From NCBI RefSeq assembly GCF_000699445.3, contig NC_067195.1:69808591-69872590 (forward strand): a stretch of DNA of 64,000 nt. Direction: 5' to 3'. The position numbers were made by a program, and so were the translations under genes. The DNA is from Schistosoma haematobium (Eukaryota > Platyhelminthes > Trematoda > Strigeidida > Schistosomatidae). Positions 33,108-44,051 of the stretch are shown piece by piece (position 1 is the stretch's first letter; each line of letters opens with the position of its first letter). The notes beneath the pieces were generated by a model. The model did no database searches. It was not told the DNA's origin and saw only the letters and a list, made by a program, of their open reading frames with translations.

Positions 33108-34775
33108 TGAGTCCAACATGATCTGGTACACCAACTTGCAAACTGTTTGTTCCTTTTTGGGATTTTATATTCTAATTTTCATATATTGTGATATTTTCCC
33201 CGTGTTTTCGTATATATATGTTTTTCCCCGTCCATTCTTGTACTTGCTATTTCGCCATGATGGAACAGACACCTAAGACCCCAACTTCGTCTCAGTTAAT
33301 GCTTTTCTGGCCAGACAACGTCGAAGCCTGGTTCTGCTGCTCAGAGGCCGGCTCCCATGAGTAAGGTGGAACGACACACGTACACAATTCTTCGCAGCAG
33401 TGAAGCCCGTAAACGGTCACATACCCCGCAAAAAAGTACTTCATGTAGGCGATCTGTCTCCATACCACGGGGGACGGATAAACCCGACTGGTGCTGGTAT
33501 CATAACCAGTACAGAAAATCTTCGAAAAACTGGCAGCAAACCCTACAATTTTCTAAACTGAAAATCGATCGACACGAAAAACAGCTTACGAAACTTCCCA
33601 GCTGACACGCGTTAACGGCAACCGCAGCCGGCGAATATAGCTGTCTGTTATACATCACAGATGGGATAACGAAAGTTCGCTACCATGTCGATACTGGCGC
33701 AGAAGTTAGCGTTCTTCCTGCAAATTCTAACGACCAGCTTCACTAACCGGTTTTAGACTTACAGGCGGCAAACGGAAAGCCTATCTCCATATATGGTAAA
33801 CGTTACGTCTATCTTAACGTTGGTTTACGCAAACACATACACTAGATTTTCGTGGCTGCAGATGTTTCTATGCCAATTATTGGTATAGACCTGTTACAAC
33901 ACCACAATCTACTCATTGATACACGCGAACGGTGGCTACTAGACGGGAACACTAATTTATCTATTCGCGTAACTTCTTTTCGCGGCTGCAAATTATCTTC
34001 AGTTACATTTGGGCACACAACAGATCCATTCTATCAACAATTACTCGATAATTAGTGTGTCATATACCAACCACTACTGAAATTGCCGTGTGTAACCAAC
34101 AATGTTGGACATCATATCACGACTACAGGAACACCTGTATTCTTAAAAGCGCTCCGACTGGCCGCCAAAAAGCTGAGGTTGGCTAAGAACGAATTCGACC
34201 ACATGATAGAGTTAGGAATCATTTGCCCATCAAAAAGCCCATGAGCATCTCCCCTGCACATAGTCCCTAAGAAGGACAGCAATGATTAGTGTCCAACTGA
34301 TGACTATCGGCGATTGAATGCCAAAACCATTCCTGATAGTTACGTCACCCTTTGCTCCACATTCACGATTTGACAGCTATCTTGACGTCTAAAACTGTCT
34401 TTCGGTTAAAGCTTCTAACCGAATTCCTAAGGCCATTGACAATATTCCTTAAACCGCTATCATAACTCCTTTCGCTTTATACGAGGTTTTGCCTTTCGGC
34501 TTAAGAAACGCTGCCCAGACCTTCCAAGGGTTCATAGATGACGTTTTTTGAGGTCTCAATTTCGTACATGAGTGTGTTGATGACTGCTTGATACCAAGTC
34601 CGGACAGAGAATCTCATCTTCAGCATCAAAACCTTGTTTGCGAACGACTGCCAAAGCATGACATTACGGTAAATGTTATCATTATATTTCTGCGTGGGCA
34701 TACACACGCCATTTTTACAGACATGATCTACAAATTACAACACTTATTGGCTCACAGTATGCATCCCAAGTAGGG
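33108..34775 (+). mobile_element. Ty3/gypsy LTR retrotransposon remnant
   Basis: A decayed Ty3/gypsy (metavirid) coding region, truncated before the reverse transcriptase ends. gag begins near 33259 with SSQLMLFWPDNVEAWF, the gypsy capsid start. A large deletion joins it to a DWCWYHNQY segment near 33490, normally just before the zinc knuckle. A protease core HVDTGAEVSVLP lies near 33690 and PIIGIDLLQHHNLLIDT near 33876. Reverse transcriptase pieces (KKLRLAKNEFDHMIELGII near 34170; HLQHQNLVCERLPKHDITV near 34615) follow in several frames with many stops. No integrase or 3' LTR is seen after 34775. Confidence 0.75.
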
Positions 34776-35138
34776 CTGATAAATAAATATAACCTATAAA
34801 AGTGAAATCAGTCCATTCGTTCAGATGCATTAGAGCATTAACGATTGGGGTTGTGCTTTAGTATTGCACTAAGCAACCTTCAAAATGTTTTCCAAAGTGA
34901 CATGGCGTCCACGTTACACACCAAATCTTATCTCGGCATAATTGTGTTAGAATTTTGATCGTGCTAAGTATTTATGCAGTTGTGCTATGTTTATCTGTGG
35001 AGTTCATAATCAGTTGGTGGGTATAGGTAAGAGTTGGTGATTAGCCCGATCACCATAACCCAAGTTACTGCTCACGTTAGTCCATGAGTCATTCGTCTCA
35101 TTATCCAGGAGACACGACGCGGATGTGTGAGTCGGATT
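34776..35138. other. unassigned stretch between gypsy remnant and RTE copy A
   Basis: About 360 bp of moderately AT-rich sequence with no recognised feature. The RTE homology starts abruptly at GGATAAGATTCAAGAAAGG (35139). Confidence 0.4.
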
Positions 35139-36788
35139 TTGGATAAGATTCAAGAAAGGAGGAACAAGAAAGCAGCGATCAATACCAGTCGAACAAGAGC
35201 AGAAAAAGCCAAGGCACAAGCTGAATACACGGAAATAAACAAACAAGTGAAGAGGAGCATCAGAACTGACAAACGTAAATATGTGGAAGATTTAGCAACG
35301 ACGGCGGAAAAGGCTGCAAGAGAAGGAAACATGAGACAATCGTATGACACGACAAAGAAACTCTCTGGAAATCGCCGCAAACCAGAACGACCAGTGAAAA
35401 GCAAGGAAGGCGAGGTAATCACCAACATTGAAGAGCAACAAAACAGGTGGGTAGAACACTTCAAAGAACTCTTGAATCGACCAGCTCCACTGAACCCACC
35501 CAACATCGAAGCAGCACCCACGGACCTCCCAATCAATGTTGGCCCACCAACAATTGAAGAAATCAGCATGGCCATCAGACAAATCAAGAGTGACAAAGCA
35601 GCAGGATCAGACAACATTCCGGCAGAGGCACTGAAAGCAGTTGTAGCGGTAACTGCAAGGATACTCCACACTCTCTTTCATAAGATTTGGGATGAGGAAT
35701 AAGTATCAAAAGACTGGAAAGAAGGACACCTGATCAAGATACTAAAGAAAGGCGATCTCAGCAAGTTCGAGAACTACAAAGGCATCACTCTTCTCTCAAT
35801 ACCAGGAAAAGCGTTCAACAGGGTATTGTTAGACAGAATGAAGGACTGCGTAGACGCCCAACTTCGTGACCAACAGGCAGGATTCCGTAAGGATAGATCG
35901 TGTACAGACCAAATCGCAACTCTACGGATCATTGTGGAACAATCAATTGAATGGAATTCATCACTCTACATCAACTTCATTGACTACGAACAGGCATTTG
36001 ATAGTGTGGACAGAACAACACTATGGAAACTTCTTCGACACTACGGGGTGCCTCAGAATATAGTCAATATCATACAGAGTTCATATGATGGATTACACTG
36101 CAAAATCGTGCATGGAGGACAATTAACGAACTCGTTCAAAGTAAAGACCGGTGTTAGGCAAGGTTGCTTACTCTCACCCTTTCTCTTTCTCCTGGTGATC
36201 GACTGGATCATGAAGACGTCAACATCTGAAGGGAAGCGCGGGATACAATGGACATCTAAGATGCAGTTGGACGATCTAGACTTCGCAGATGATCTGGCCC
36301 TTCTACCCCAAACGTATTTGGGCAGCATCATTGATGAACAGGGTGGATCTGATGCAGTTGTGAAAGCGCGGATCGGTAAAGCAAGAGCAGTATATTTGCA
36401 ACTGAAAAACATCTGGAACTCAGAACAACTGTCAACCAACACCAAGGTCAGGATTTTCAATACAAATGTCAAGACAGTTCTACTGTATGGGGCAGAAACC
36501 TGGAAAACTACGAAAGCCATCATCCAGAAGATACAGGTGTTTATTAACAGTTGTCTACGAAAAATACTTCGGACCCGTTGGCCGGACACTATTAGCAACA
36601 ACGTATTGTGGGAAAGAACAAACCAGATCCCAGCGGAGGAAGAAATCAGGAAGAAGCGCTGGAAGTGGATAGGACACACATTGAGGAAAGCACCCAACTG
36701 CGTCACAAGACAAGCCCTCACATGGAATCCTGAAGGCCAAAGGGAAGAGGAAGACCAAAGAACACATTACGCCGAGAAATGGAGATAG
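35139..36788 (+). pseudogene. RTE reverse transcriptase, copy A
   Basis: One frame throughout, broken by TAA at 35700-35702 ([15 protein letters not shown]). The first part has AAGSDNIPAEALKAV. The second, ATG-started at 35826, has [57 protein letters not shown] and [11 protein letters not shown], the active site. The 53-codon deletion falls just after the active site, removing a segment between LALLPQT and [11 protein letters not shown]. The thumb and [12 protein letters not shown] block follow. A one-base deletion near 36735 garbles the last 17 residues; the correct ending (RGRPKNTLR) is in the next frame. Confidence 0.85.
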
Positions 36789-36907
36789 ACATGAGAAAAA
36801 TGAACAAGAATTGGATGGAACTAGAAAAGAAGGCCCAGGACAGAGTGGGTTGGAGAACGCTGGTCGGCGACCTATGCTTCATTAGGAGTAACAGGCGTAA
36901 GTAAGTA
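35139..36907 (+). mobile_element. SR2-like RTE, 5'-truncated (copy A)
   Basis: 3' half of an SR2-like RTE element, almost identical to the corresponding part of copy B (42138-44050). It starts inside the linker before the reverse transcriptase and ends with the family tail (GGCGTAAGTAAGTA, 36894-36907). Relative to copy B it lacks 159 bp (53 codons, in frame) at about 36314. It shares with copy B an in-frame TAA and a one-base deletion near the 3' end. Confidence 0.87.
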
Positions 36908-38130
36908 TTTATGCAATGCAACGTTTTAAGTTTATAGTTGTTATAAAGTAGACTTGTAGAGCACTTGGTGTGAACTATGAACTTGGGAAAACGTGAACGT
37001 CAAGTTTTCTCCAGACGTCAGAAGTCCCATTGCTGTGCCCTTAGAGCAAGATTCTGAAAAAGAGAAACCAAGGAGCAACAAGCCACTTGGATATGGACTA
37101 TAAACAATACTTAACACTTGGTAGTGGAACAGACAGAGATGTGATAAATTATTAGATAAAATTCATAGTACCTCTTGTTGCTAGAGTGAAATGTGATCAA
37201 AGGCTCCAGATGAGAGAATGCAGTAATAAGAAACAATGAGTTGTGATATTTTTACAAGTTGGAGTAAGTTCAAATAAGTGTAGTTTGGCGTCGAGTTACA
37301 GTTGAATATGATCAACACTACAGGAAGACTACGTACCAGTTAACCGATATGATCCCTCGTAGGCCAAATATCATAAGGCAGTTGATGGCTGTAGTCGAGA
37401 TGTATTTGTTGGCGATCTTGTGGTATCGAAATAATACCGAGATCGTGCCAAAGGAGTACAAGTGGAACTACTGAGCAAACGTAAGGTTGTGCAAGGTCAC
37501 AATCAACGAAAGAATGTATGTTTTTAGTACAGTTGAACAAACAAGTACAGTGAAACAACCACTGATACATTTGGTTATAATAGTAATTTTTTTCATCATA
37601 CCAATCCCTTCCTCTTGATAAAAGTAAATAACTACGAGCGAAGGGAAGACAAGGTTGGAATAAGGAAGGCTGTTTATTAGAACACAAAGTGCATATAGAG
37701 AGTAAAGTGTTAAGAAAACTAATAACTATGTCTTTTATTGTCTGATTTTTTTCATCCAATGCCTGCCGCACAGTCTTAATGTAAAAGTCCGAGTTAGCAT
37801 GTTATTGGTTGTCTTAGTAGAATATCTAATCCAGCGTAAAATTGGAAACATGAGTCTGAGTGATGAGCGTAAGAACACGATCTATATCACAGATTGATTG
37901 ACTCATTCCCAATCATAAAGAGCTTGATACATACAAAATGTTCTGCTCCACAAACATGGGTGGATTGAAGTAATCACCCTCAGCATTATTGCTTGCTGGT
38001 CAGTAACCACACCCTCCATCCTTTTGTGATGTTAGGCTCATTTAAGCTTGTTTTTCAATATATGTTATACCTCACATAATCCTCTGTGTTTCACATCGTG
38101 TTGGAAAATACTACTTCTATAAGTTTCATG
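36908..38130. other. unassigned sequence; one 143-codon minus-strand frame
   Basis: No mobile element recognised. The longest frame, 37771-37340 on the minus strand, starts MRQALDEKNQTIKDIVIS. It is rich in Cys, Leu and aromatic residues but matches no family I know, and its context (repeat-dense, no splice signals evident) does not support a gene. The inverted duplication begins at about 38131. Confidence 0.4.
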
Positions 38131-38239
38131 GTGTTAAAGTGAGATTCCACTGACAAACGTTTAGAAATTCCACAACTTCTTTTCTCTTCTTTTCCTGATA
38201 TCATGCGTGAAATTTTTAGGGACACGTGGAATGACTTAC

Positions 38240-38360
38240 AAGGCAGAAGGATATGATATTAAAGGGCAAATGTTGTGGGCACTTACTCCATCGCCAGGAA
38301 TTATTCTCCTTAGGTTACAGAAGAGTAAGGGGTGATCTGAAAGCCACGTTCATGATTCTT
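38240..38360 (+). pseudogene. CR1-like C-terminal scrap (left arm)
   Basis: 38290-38358 reads LFSLGYRRVRGDLKATFMIL with one frame change, the conserved YRRxRGDL block near the end of CR1-type polyproteins. The LTR-like segment starts immediately after, at 38361. The mirrored copy lies at about 60593-60715. Confidence 0.55.
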
Positions 38361-38690
38361 TAGCGGTAAAAAGATCCCCAAAATAAACAGTTCTGTAAGT
38401 CTTCGACATTGGATGCTGACCACATTAGTTTTAATGGACTCACCTGGCTGAATGGGGTTCGGTCATGCATCCGCATTAGATCACGAGTGGGAACGCCGTG
38501 CTCAACATCCCCTGCAATCGCTAGCCAGCCTAGGTCAGTCTATCCTCGATACATTGATAGCCTATCAAATATATCTTCGAACCTCCTCGCTTCTGTATTT
38601 TGATTTCACTTGGTGGGTACGATTCATATTAGAAGGTGTTACTGGTTAAAGCGTTGTCGAAATCCAAAAACCCGTGGCATTTTCAATTCC
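38361..38690 (+). repeat. LTR-like segment, uninterrupted (left arm)
   Basis: Same sequence as 29741-29860 plus 32697-32905: it begins TAGCGGTAAAAAGATCCCC, contains CACGAGTGGGAACGCCGTGC and TTACTGGTTAAAGCG, and fades out around AACCCGTGGCATTTTCAA. No gypsy coding sequence follows, so it is a solitary LTR fragment. The 3' end of the Rex1-like element begins shortly after. Confidence 0.7.
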
Positions 38691-38764
38691 TTGGGTTTGT
38701 AACGGTTTCCCACAAATGAATATATATATCACAAACTTTTCCTTTTCGATGTAAAGGTAGAGTA

Positions 38765-40860
38765 TTATTATTAATGGCTTTATTCAATATTATATTTTGG
38801 TACAATATAGAATTCTCAGCACAGGGTATTTCAACAAGTTACTTACTGAACAACGAACAAAAAGGCAGTAGCAAATACAAAAAGAAATTAAAAAAAGGTT
38901 TTAAAAATATATATATATATATAAAATTAAAGAAAGAACCAAAAAATAACTGTACAAACTTTTTAAAAATTAAAGACATGTTAAGAATGTAAGTTATTGA
39001 CTAGGTAAATTCTAACAACCTGTTCGTCACAGAGTATATTTGCTAGGTAAGGTATTATAGAACTTTTATACTTTTCCTTGCGTGCATGGATTTTAATGTA
39101 CAAGGAGAAAGATAAGAGTGAAGGGGATGGCTAGTATCTGATAAAATAACACATGCCAGGAGTTTGCATGATTTTAAATGTCTATCCACAACCATATTAA
39201 TTATGATCTCGAAAGATTCACCACACATCTTGCTAACTGCTTTCAGCACTTTCCGCAATACAGCAAAGTCTTTTCTCAAACGCCCGGGAAAGCATAATGG
39301 AGAACAGTAAAGAATAATAGGTAATATGCAAGAATTGACAAATTGTAAGAGTAAATGACGAGTAATTCCAAGAGCATGCAATCTCTTTATGTAGTAGGTC
39401 AGACGGAAAACCTTCTTCGATAACGATAAAACGTGGGAAGACCAAGACAGATCAGAGGGAGAGGTGACACCAAGATAATTGACCTTCGACACTGAGTTTA
39501 ACAAAGAGTCTCCGATGGTACAAGCACTATGGGATCTCAAAATAGTATTTATATTCCGTTCATGTCTCATGCTAAAGTAAACAGCTTGACATTTAGACGG
39601 ATTAAGTATGAGACCATTACCGACAGACCAACAATCAATACGAGACAAAAACTCATTCATTTCTATGGGATGTAAAGAGGAAGATATAGGCATACATACA
39701 GTGAGATCATCCGCATACTTCACAAAAGTGTTTTCTGTGGAAGATGGCAGGTCATGCAGAAAAAAAGAGAATAGAAGAGGTGAAAGAACAGCTCCTTGTG
39801 GTACACCTTCATGTGACAGTAGAGACTCTGAACTCTTTCCTCCAAACACAGTGTACTGTTCCCTTCCAGAGAGGTAGGAACATAGCCAGTTGGTTATCCA
39901 GCTGTCAGTGTTGACGCTGATTAACTTGTTAAGTAAACGTTGTCTTGGTATAGAGTCAAAAGCTGAAGTATAGTCCAGAAATGCACATCGAACATACTTC
40001 TTACCCTTTTCTAAGTTCAACACTATGTTGTGATGCAGAACTGCAACAGCATCTGAAGTGCTTCTTTTGCGCCTGTATGCAAACTGGTATGGGTCAGTAT
40101 GCTCTTTTATCGCAGGCTGAAGTGGAAGTATTAATAATTTTTCCATGGTTTTGAGGAAGAGTGAAGTTATTGCAATAGGTCTAAATTTTACATTCTTATC
40201 ACCAGATGCTTTCTTGGGTACAGGAATTATCTTCATCTTTCTCCACATTTTCGGTATGAGATTAGATGAGAAGGTTCTGTTAAATATAGTTGTGAACGGA
40301 TGACACAGAACGTCAGCACATTTTTAAAAAAGGGTGTTTGGGATACCATCAGGTCCCAAACATCGAGATGAATTAAGCGACTGGAGACATCCTCGTACAT
40401 CAGTTTCACTGAAAGTAGGAACACAACTATTCTTTAAATCTGTGGATAGAGGGAGCACCACATCAGATGACTGACGTACAAAAGACTTATTTAAGTCACA
40501 AACATTCAGCTGGTTATCGCTTCTAATCTGTCTGTCACCTGTAAGTTCTTTAAAGAATTTCCACATACTTGGAGAGTTTTTGCAAGACAAGAGTTTTTGA
40601 GTAAACATACGGTTGAGACGTCTAATCTCTAGGTTTATCAGACCATTTAGCTTACGAACTTCATTTGAGTTCTTCTCCTTGTACATTCTTTCTTTCACCC
40701 TCCGTAGTCGTTTTAGGTGTGAAGATGTTTGTCGATCAAAACCTACAAAAATGGTTTCAGTGGGACAACAAATATCAAAACAGAATTTAAGGTAACAAGT
40801 GATAACATCAGTAGTGATTTCGAGTGAGTCATCTGTAAATAATTCACAGTTAGTCGTATG
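38765..40860 (-). pseudogene. Rex1/Babar-like reverse transcriptase (left arm), 5' part displaced
   Basis: 40947-40324 and 40248-39055 on the minus strand are the linker and reverse transcriptase of a CR1-group (Rex1/Babar-like) element. Motifs: SLNSSRCLGPDGIPN, then after a frame change in a T6A5 run WRKMKIIPVPKKASGDKNV, KFRPIAITSLFLKTMEKLL, CAFLDYTSAFDSIPRQRLL, EGVPQGAVLSPLLFSFFLHDL, the active site FVKYADDLTVCMP, and KVNYLGVTSPSDLSWSSHV. The 397-codon second frame is open and runs to the usual C terminus. The 5' endonuclease part continues at 46018, across the RTE-PLE insertion. 3' end near 38765 with AATAAA-type signal. Confidence 0.83.
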
Positions 40861-41048
40861 AAAACTCCGCCTGGAGTCCCTCCGGGGGCTACTGCCGGTC
40901 CCAAGCCCGGATAAAGGAGGAGGGTTGGGCATGGGGTTAGCGTCCACATCCCGTAGAAAACTAACTAGCTAAAAAAACGCTAACCAGAAAAAATTATTCA
41001 AACCTTTTAAACTCTGTCCTGGGAGTCAGGTCTTCATTTAGAAGAATT
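40861..41048 (+). promoter_or_regulatory. GC-rich structured leader of the RTE element
   Basis: Compact GC-rich leader. CTGGAGTCCCTCCGGGGGC, TGCCGGTCCCAAGCCCGG and GGAGGAGGGTTGGGCATGGGG can form nested stems (CCCAA with TTGGG, CCGG with CCGG, CCTCC with GGAGG). As I recall, a similar motif (CCGGTCCCAAGCCCGGATAAA) recurs at the 5' ends of RTE elements in other animals. Some non-LTR elements carry HDV-like ribozymes at this position; I could not thread this sequence onto that fold with confidence. Confidence 0.5.
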
Positions 41049-42122
41049 ATGACGCCTCATGATGAAAGCCGAATTCGTTCGGAAGTTACGAGGTCGATGC
41101 CCCTTCTGACAACCAGAGCAACCATTTATTTAGGTACATGGAATGTTCGTACAATGTGGGACACCGAGAGAGCCTTCCAAATTGCTGCAGAAATGAGAAG
41201 ATACAACCTAGAGGTACTTGGGATCAGTGAAACACATTGGATGCAAGTTGGACAACAACGACTAACTTCAGAGAAGCTTCTGTTATACTCCGGCCATGAA
41301 GAAGAAAATGCACCACATACACAAGGAGTTGCATTGATGCTGTCCAAACGAGCACAAAACGCACTTATAGGATGGGAATGTCATGGACCAAGGATCATCA
41401 AAGCCTCCTTCAAAACAAAGGAAGAGGGCAGTTCAATGAACATCATCCAATGCTATGCGCCTACCAACGACTACAATGAAGACGCTAAAGATCAATTCTA
41501 CAATAGGCTGCAGTCAATCGTCGAGAAGTGCCCAACAAAGGACCTGACCATTCTGATGGGAGATTTCAACGCCAAGGTTGGAACGGACAACACTAGATAT
41601 GAAGACATCATGGGACGACACGGACTGAGAGAAAGAAACGAAAACGGTGAGAGATTTGCAAACCTATGTGCCTTCAATAAGCTGGTCATAGGCGGCACCA
41701 TATTCCCACATAAACGCATACACAAAACCACATGGACTTCACCGGATCACTTTACACAAAACCAAATCGACCATATTTGCATCAACAAAACGTTCAGGAG
41801 GACTATAGAGGACGTGAGAACCAAGAGAGGAGCTGATATAGCATCAGATCATCACTTGCTGGTCGCCAAGATGAAATTGAAACTCAAGAAGCACTGCACA
41901 ACGGGGCGGACAATATCACAAAAGTTCAATACGGCCTTTCTTCAGGATACTGACAAACTCAACGAATTCAAGATAGTCCTCAGCAAAAAGTTCCAGGCCT
42001 TTCATGATCTACTCAATGGAGAAGGAACTACTGTGGAGAGCAACTGGAAGGGGATCAAAGAGGCAATCACTTCAACATGTCATGAGGTCCTGGGTCACAA
42101 GAAGCACCATCACAAGGAATGA
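41049..42122 (+). CDS. RTE endonuclease, copy B
   Basis: 357-codon frame from ATG 41049 covering the whole apurinic-type endonuclease. YLGTWNVRTMWD at about residue 27 (metal-binding Asn), LGISETHWMQVG at about 57 (catalytic Glu), QCYAPTNDYNEDAKDQFY at about 139, TILMGDFNAKVG at about 170, QIDHICINKTFRRTIEDV at about 240, and ASDHHLLVAKMKLKLKKH at about 268. All catalytic residues are present. The frame ends at TGA 42120-42122, where a single substitution (CGA or similar to TGA) would account for the stop, because the same frame continues as the linker of the reverse transcriptase. Confidence 0.87.
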   Translation: MTPHDESRIRSEVTRSMPLLTTRATIYLGTWNVRTMWDTERAFQIAAEMRRYNLEVLGISETHWMQVGQQRLTSEKLLLYSGHEEENAPHTQGVALMLSKRAQNALIGWECHGPRIIKASFKTKEEGSSMNIIQCYAPTNDYNEDAKDQFYNRLQSIVEKCPTKDLTILMGDFNAKVGTDNTRYEDIMGRHGLRERNENGERFANLCAFNKLVIGGTIFPHKRIHKTTWTSPDHFTQNQIDHICINKTFRRTIEDVRTKRGADIASDHHLLVAKMKLKLKKHCTTGRTISQKFNTAFLQDTDKLNEFKIVLSKKFQAFHDLLNGEGTTVESNWKGIKEAITSTCHEVLGHKKHHHKE

Positions 42123-43946
42123 ATCACTGTTGATACACTGGATAAGATTCAAGAAAGGAGGAACAAGAAAGCAGCGATCAATACCAGTCGAACAAGAGCA
42201 GAAAAAGCCAAGGCACAAGCTGAATACACGGAAATAAACAAACAAGTGAAGAGGAGCATCAGAACTGACAAACGTAAATATGTGGAAGATTTAGCAACGA
42301 CGGCGGAAAAGGCTGCAAGAGAAGGAAACATGAGACAATCGTATGACACGACAAAGAAACTCTCTGGAAATCGCCGCAAACCAGAACGACCAGTGAAAAG
42401 CAAGGAAGGCAAGGTAATCACCAACATTGAAGAGCAACAAAACAGGTGGGTAGAACACTTCAAAGAACTCTTGAATCGACCAGCTCCACTGAACCCACCC
42501 AACATCGAAGCAGCACCCACGGACCTCCCAATCAATGTTGGCCCACCAACAATTGAAGAAATCAGCATGGCCATCAGACAAATCAAGAGTGACAAAGCAG
42601 CAGGATCAGACAACATTCCGGCAGAGGCACTGAAAGCAGTTGTAGCGGTAACTGCAAGGATACTCCACACTCTCTTTCATAAGATTTGGGATGAGGAATA
42701 AGTATCAAAAGACTGGAAAGAAGGACACCTGATCAAGATACTAAAGAAAGGCGATCTCAGCAAGTTCGAGAACTACAAAGGCATCACTCTTCTCTCAATA
42801 CCAGGAAAAGCGTTCAACAGGGTATTGTTAGACAGAATGAAGGACTGCGTAGACGCCCAACTTCGTGACCAACAGGCAGGATTCCGTAAGGATAGATCGT
42901 GTACAGACCAAATCGCAACTCTACGGATCATTGTGGAACAATCAATTGAATGGAATTCATCACTCTACATCAACTTCATTGACTACGAACAGGCATTTGA
43001 TAGTGTGGACAGAACAACACTATGGAAACTTCTTCGACACTACGGGGTGCCTCAGAATATAGTCAATATCATACAGAGTTCATATGATGGATTACACTGC
43101 AAAATCGTGCATGGAGGACAATTAACGAACTCGTTCAAAGTAAAGACCGGTGTTAGGCAAGGTTGCTTACTCTCTCTCTTTCTCTTTCTCCTGGTGATCG
43201 ACTGGATCATGAAGACGTCAACATCTGAAGGGAAGCGCGGGATACAATGGACATCTAAGATGCAGTTGGACGATCTAGACTTCGCAGATGATCTGGCCCT
43301 TCTATCCCAAACGCAACAACAGATGCAGGAGAAGACGAACAGTGTGGCAGCAGCCTCAGCAGCAGTAGGTCTCAACATACACAAAGGGAAAAACAAGATT
43401 CTCCGATACAACACAGAATGCACCAATCCAGTCACAATTGACGGAGATTCGGAAGATGTAGAAACCTTTACATATTTGGGCAACATCATTGATGAACAGG
43501 GTGGATCTGATGCAGTTGTGAAAGCGCGGATCGGTAAAGCAAGAGCAGTATATTTGCAACTGAAAAACATCTGGAACTCAGAACAACTGTCAACCAACAC
43601 CAAGGTCAGGATTTTCAATACAAATGTCAAGACAGTTCTACTGTATGGGGCAGAAACCTGGAAAACTACGAAAGCCATCATCCAGAAGATACAGGTGTTT
43701 ATTAACAGTTGTCTACGAAAAATACTTCGGACCCGTTGGCCGGACACTATTAGCAACAACGTATTGTGGGAAAGAACAAACCAGATCCCAGCGGAGGAAG
43801 AAATCAGGAAGAAGCGCTGGAAGTGGATAGGACACACATTGAGGAAAGCACCCAACTGCGTCACAAGACAAGCCCTCACATGGAATCCTGAAGGCCAAAG
43901 GGAAGAGGAAGACCAAAGAACACATTACGCCGAGAAATGGAGATAG
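42123..43946 (+). pseudogene. RTE reverse transcriptase, copy B
   Basis: Same frame as the endonuclease. 42123-42698 carries the coiled linker (KAKAQAEYTEINKQVKR) and IKSDKAAGSDNIPAEAL. After TAA 42699 the frame continues with [19 protein letters not shown]. From 42825 it has [89 protein letters not shown] and [12 protein letters not shown]. The related old copy at 1749 has CAA at the TAA position. The true C terminus ([17 protein letters not shown]) is in the next frame from about 43895. Confidence 0.86.
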
Positions 43947-44051
43947 ACATGAGAAGAATGAACAAGAATTGGATGGAACTAGAAAAGAAGGCCCAGGACA
44001 GAGTGGGTTGGAGAGCGCTGGTCGGCGACCTATGCCTCATTAGGAGTAACA

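Larger units (their letters stand above)
40861..44051 (+). mobile_element. SR2-like RTE, full 5' end (copy B)
   Basis: RTE-clade element with leader, endonuclease, reverse transcriptase and all but the 3' tail. The long reading frame is in one phase from 41049 to 43946, interrupted only by TGA at 42120 and TAA at 42699, with a one-base deletion near 43893 shifting the last 40 residues. It is a very close relative of copy A (35139-36907) and a distant one of 1749-3215. Confidence 0.88.

Noticed and set aside
35150..35671. 173-codon minus-strand frame, repeated at 42149-42670, and a 222-275-codon frame at 36053-36721 and 43052-43879
   Set aside because: These are antisense shadows of the RTE reverse transcriptase. 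Both appear in copies A and B only because the sense sequence is conserved.
37340..37771. 143-codon minus-strand frame
   Set aside because: No recognisable domain, no family match from memory, and no splice or promoter context. Left as unassigned sequence.
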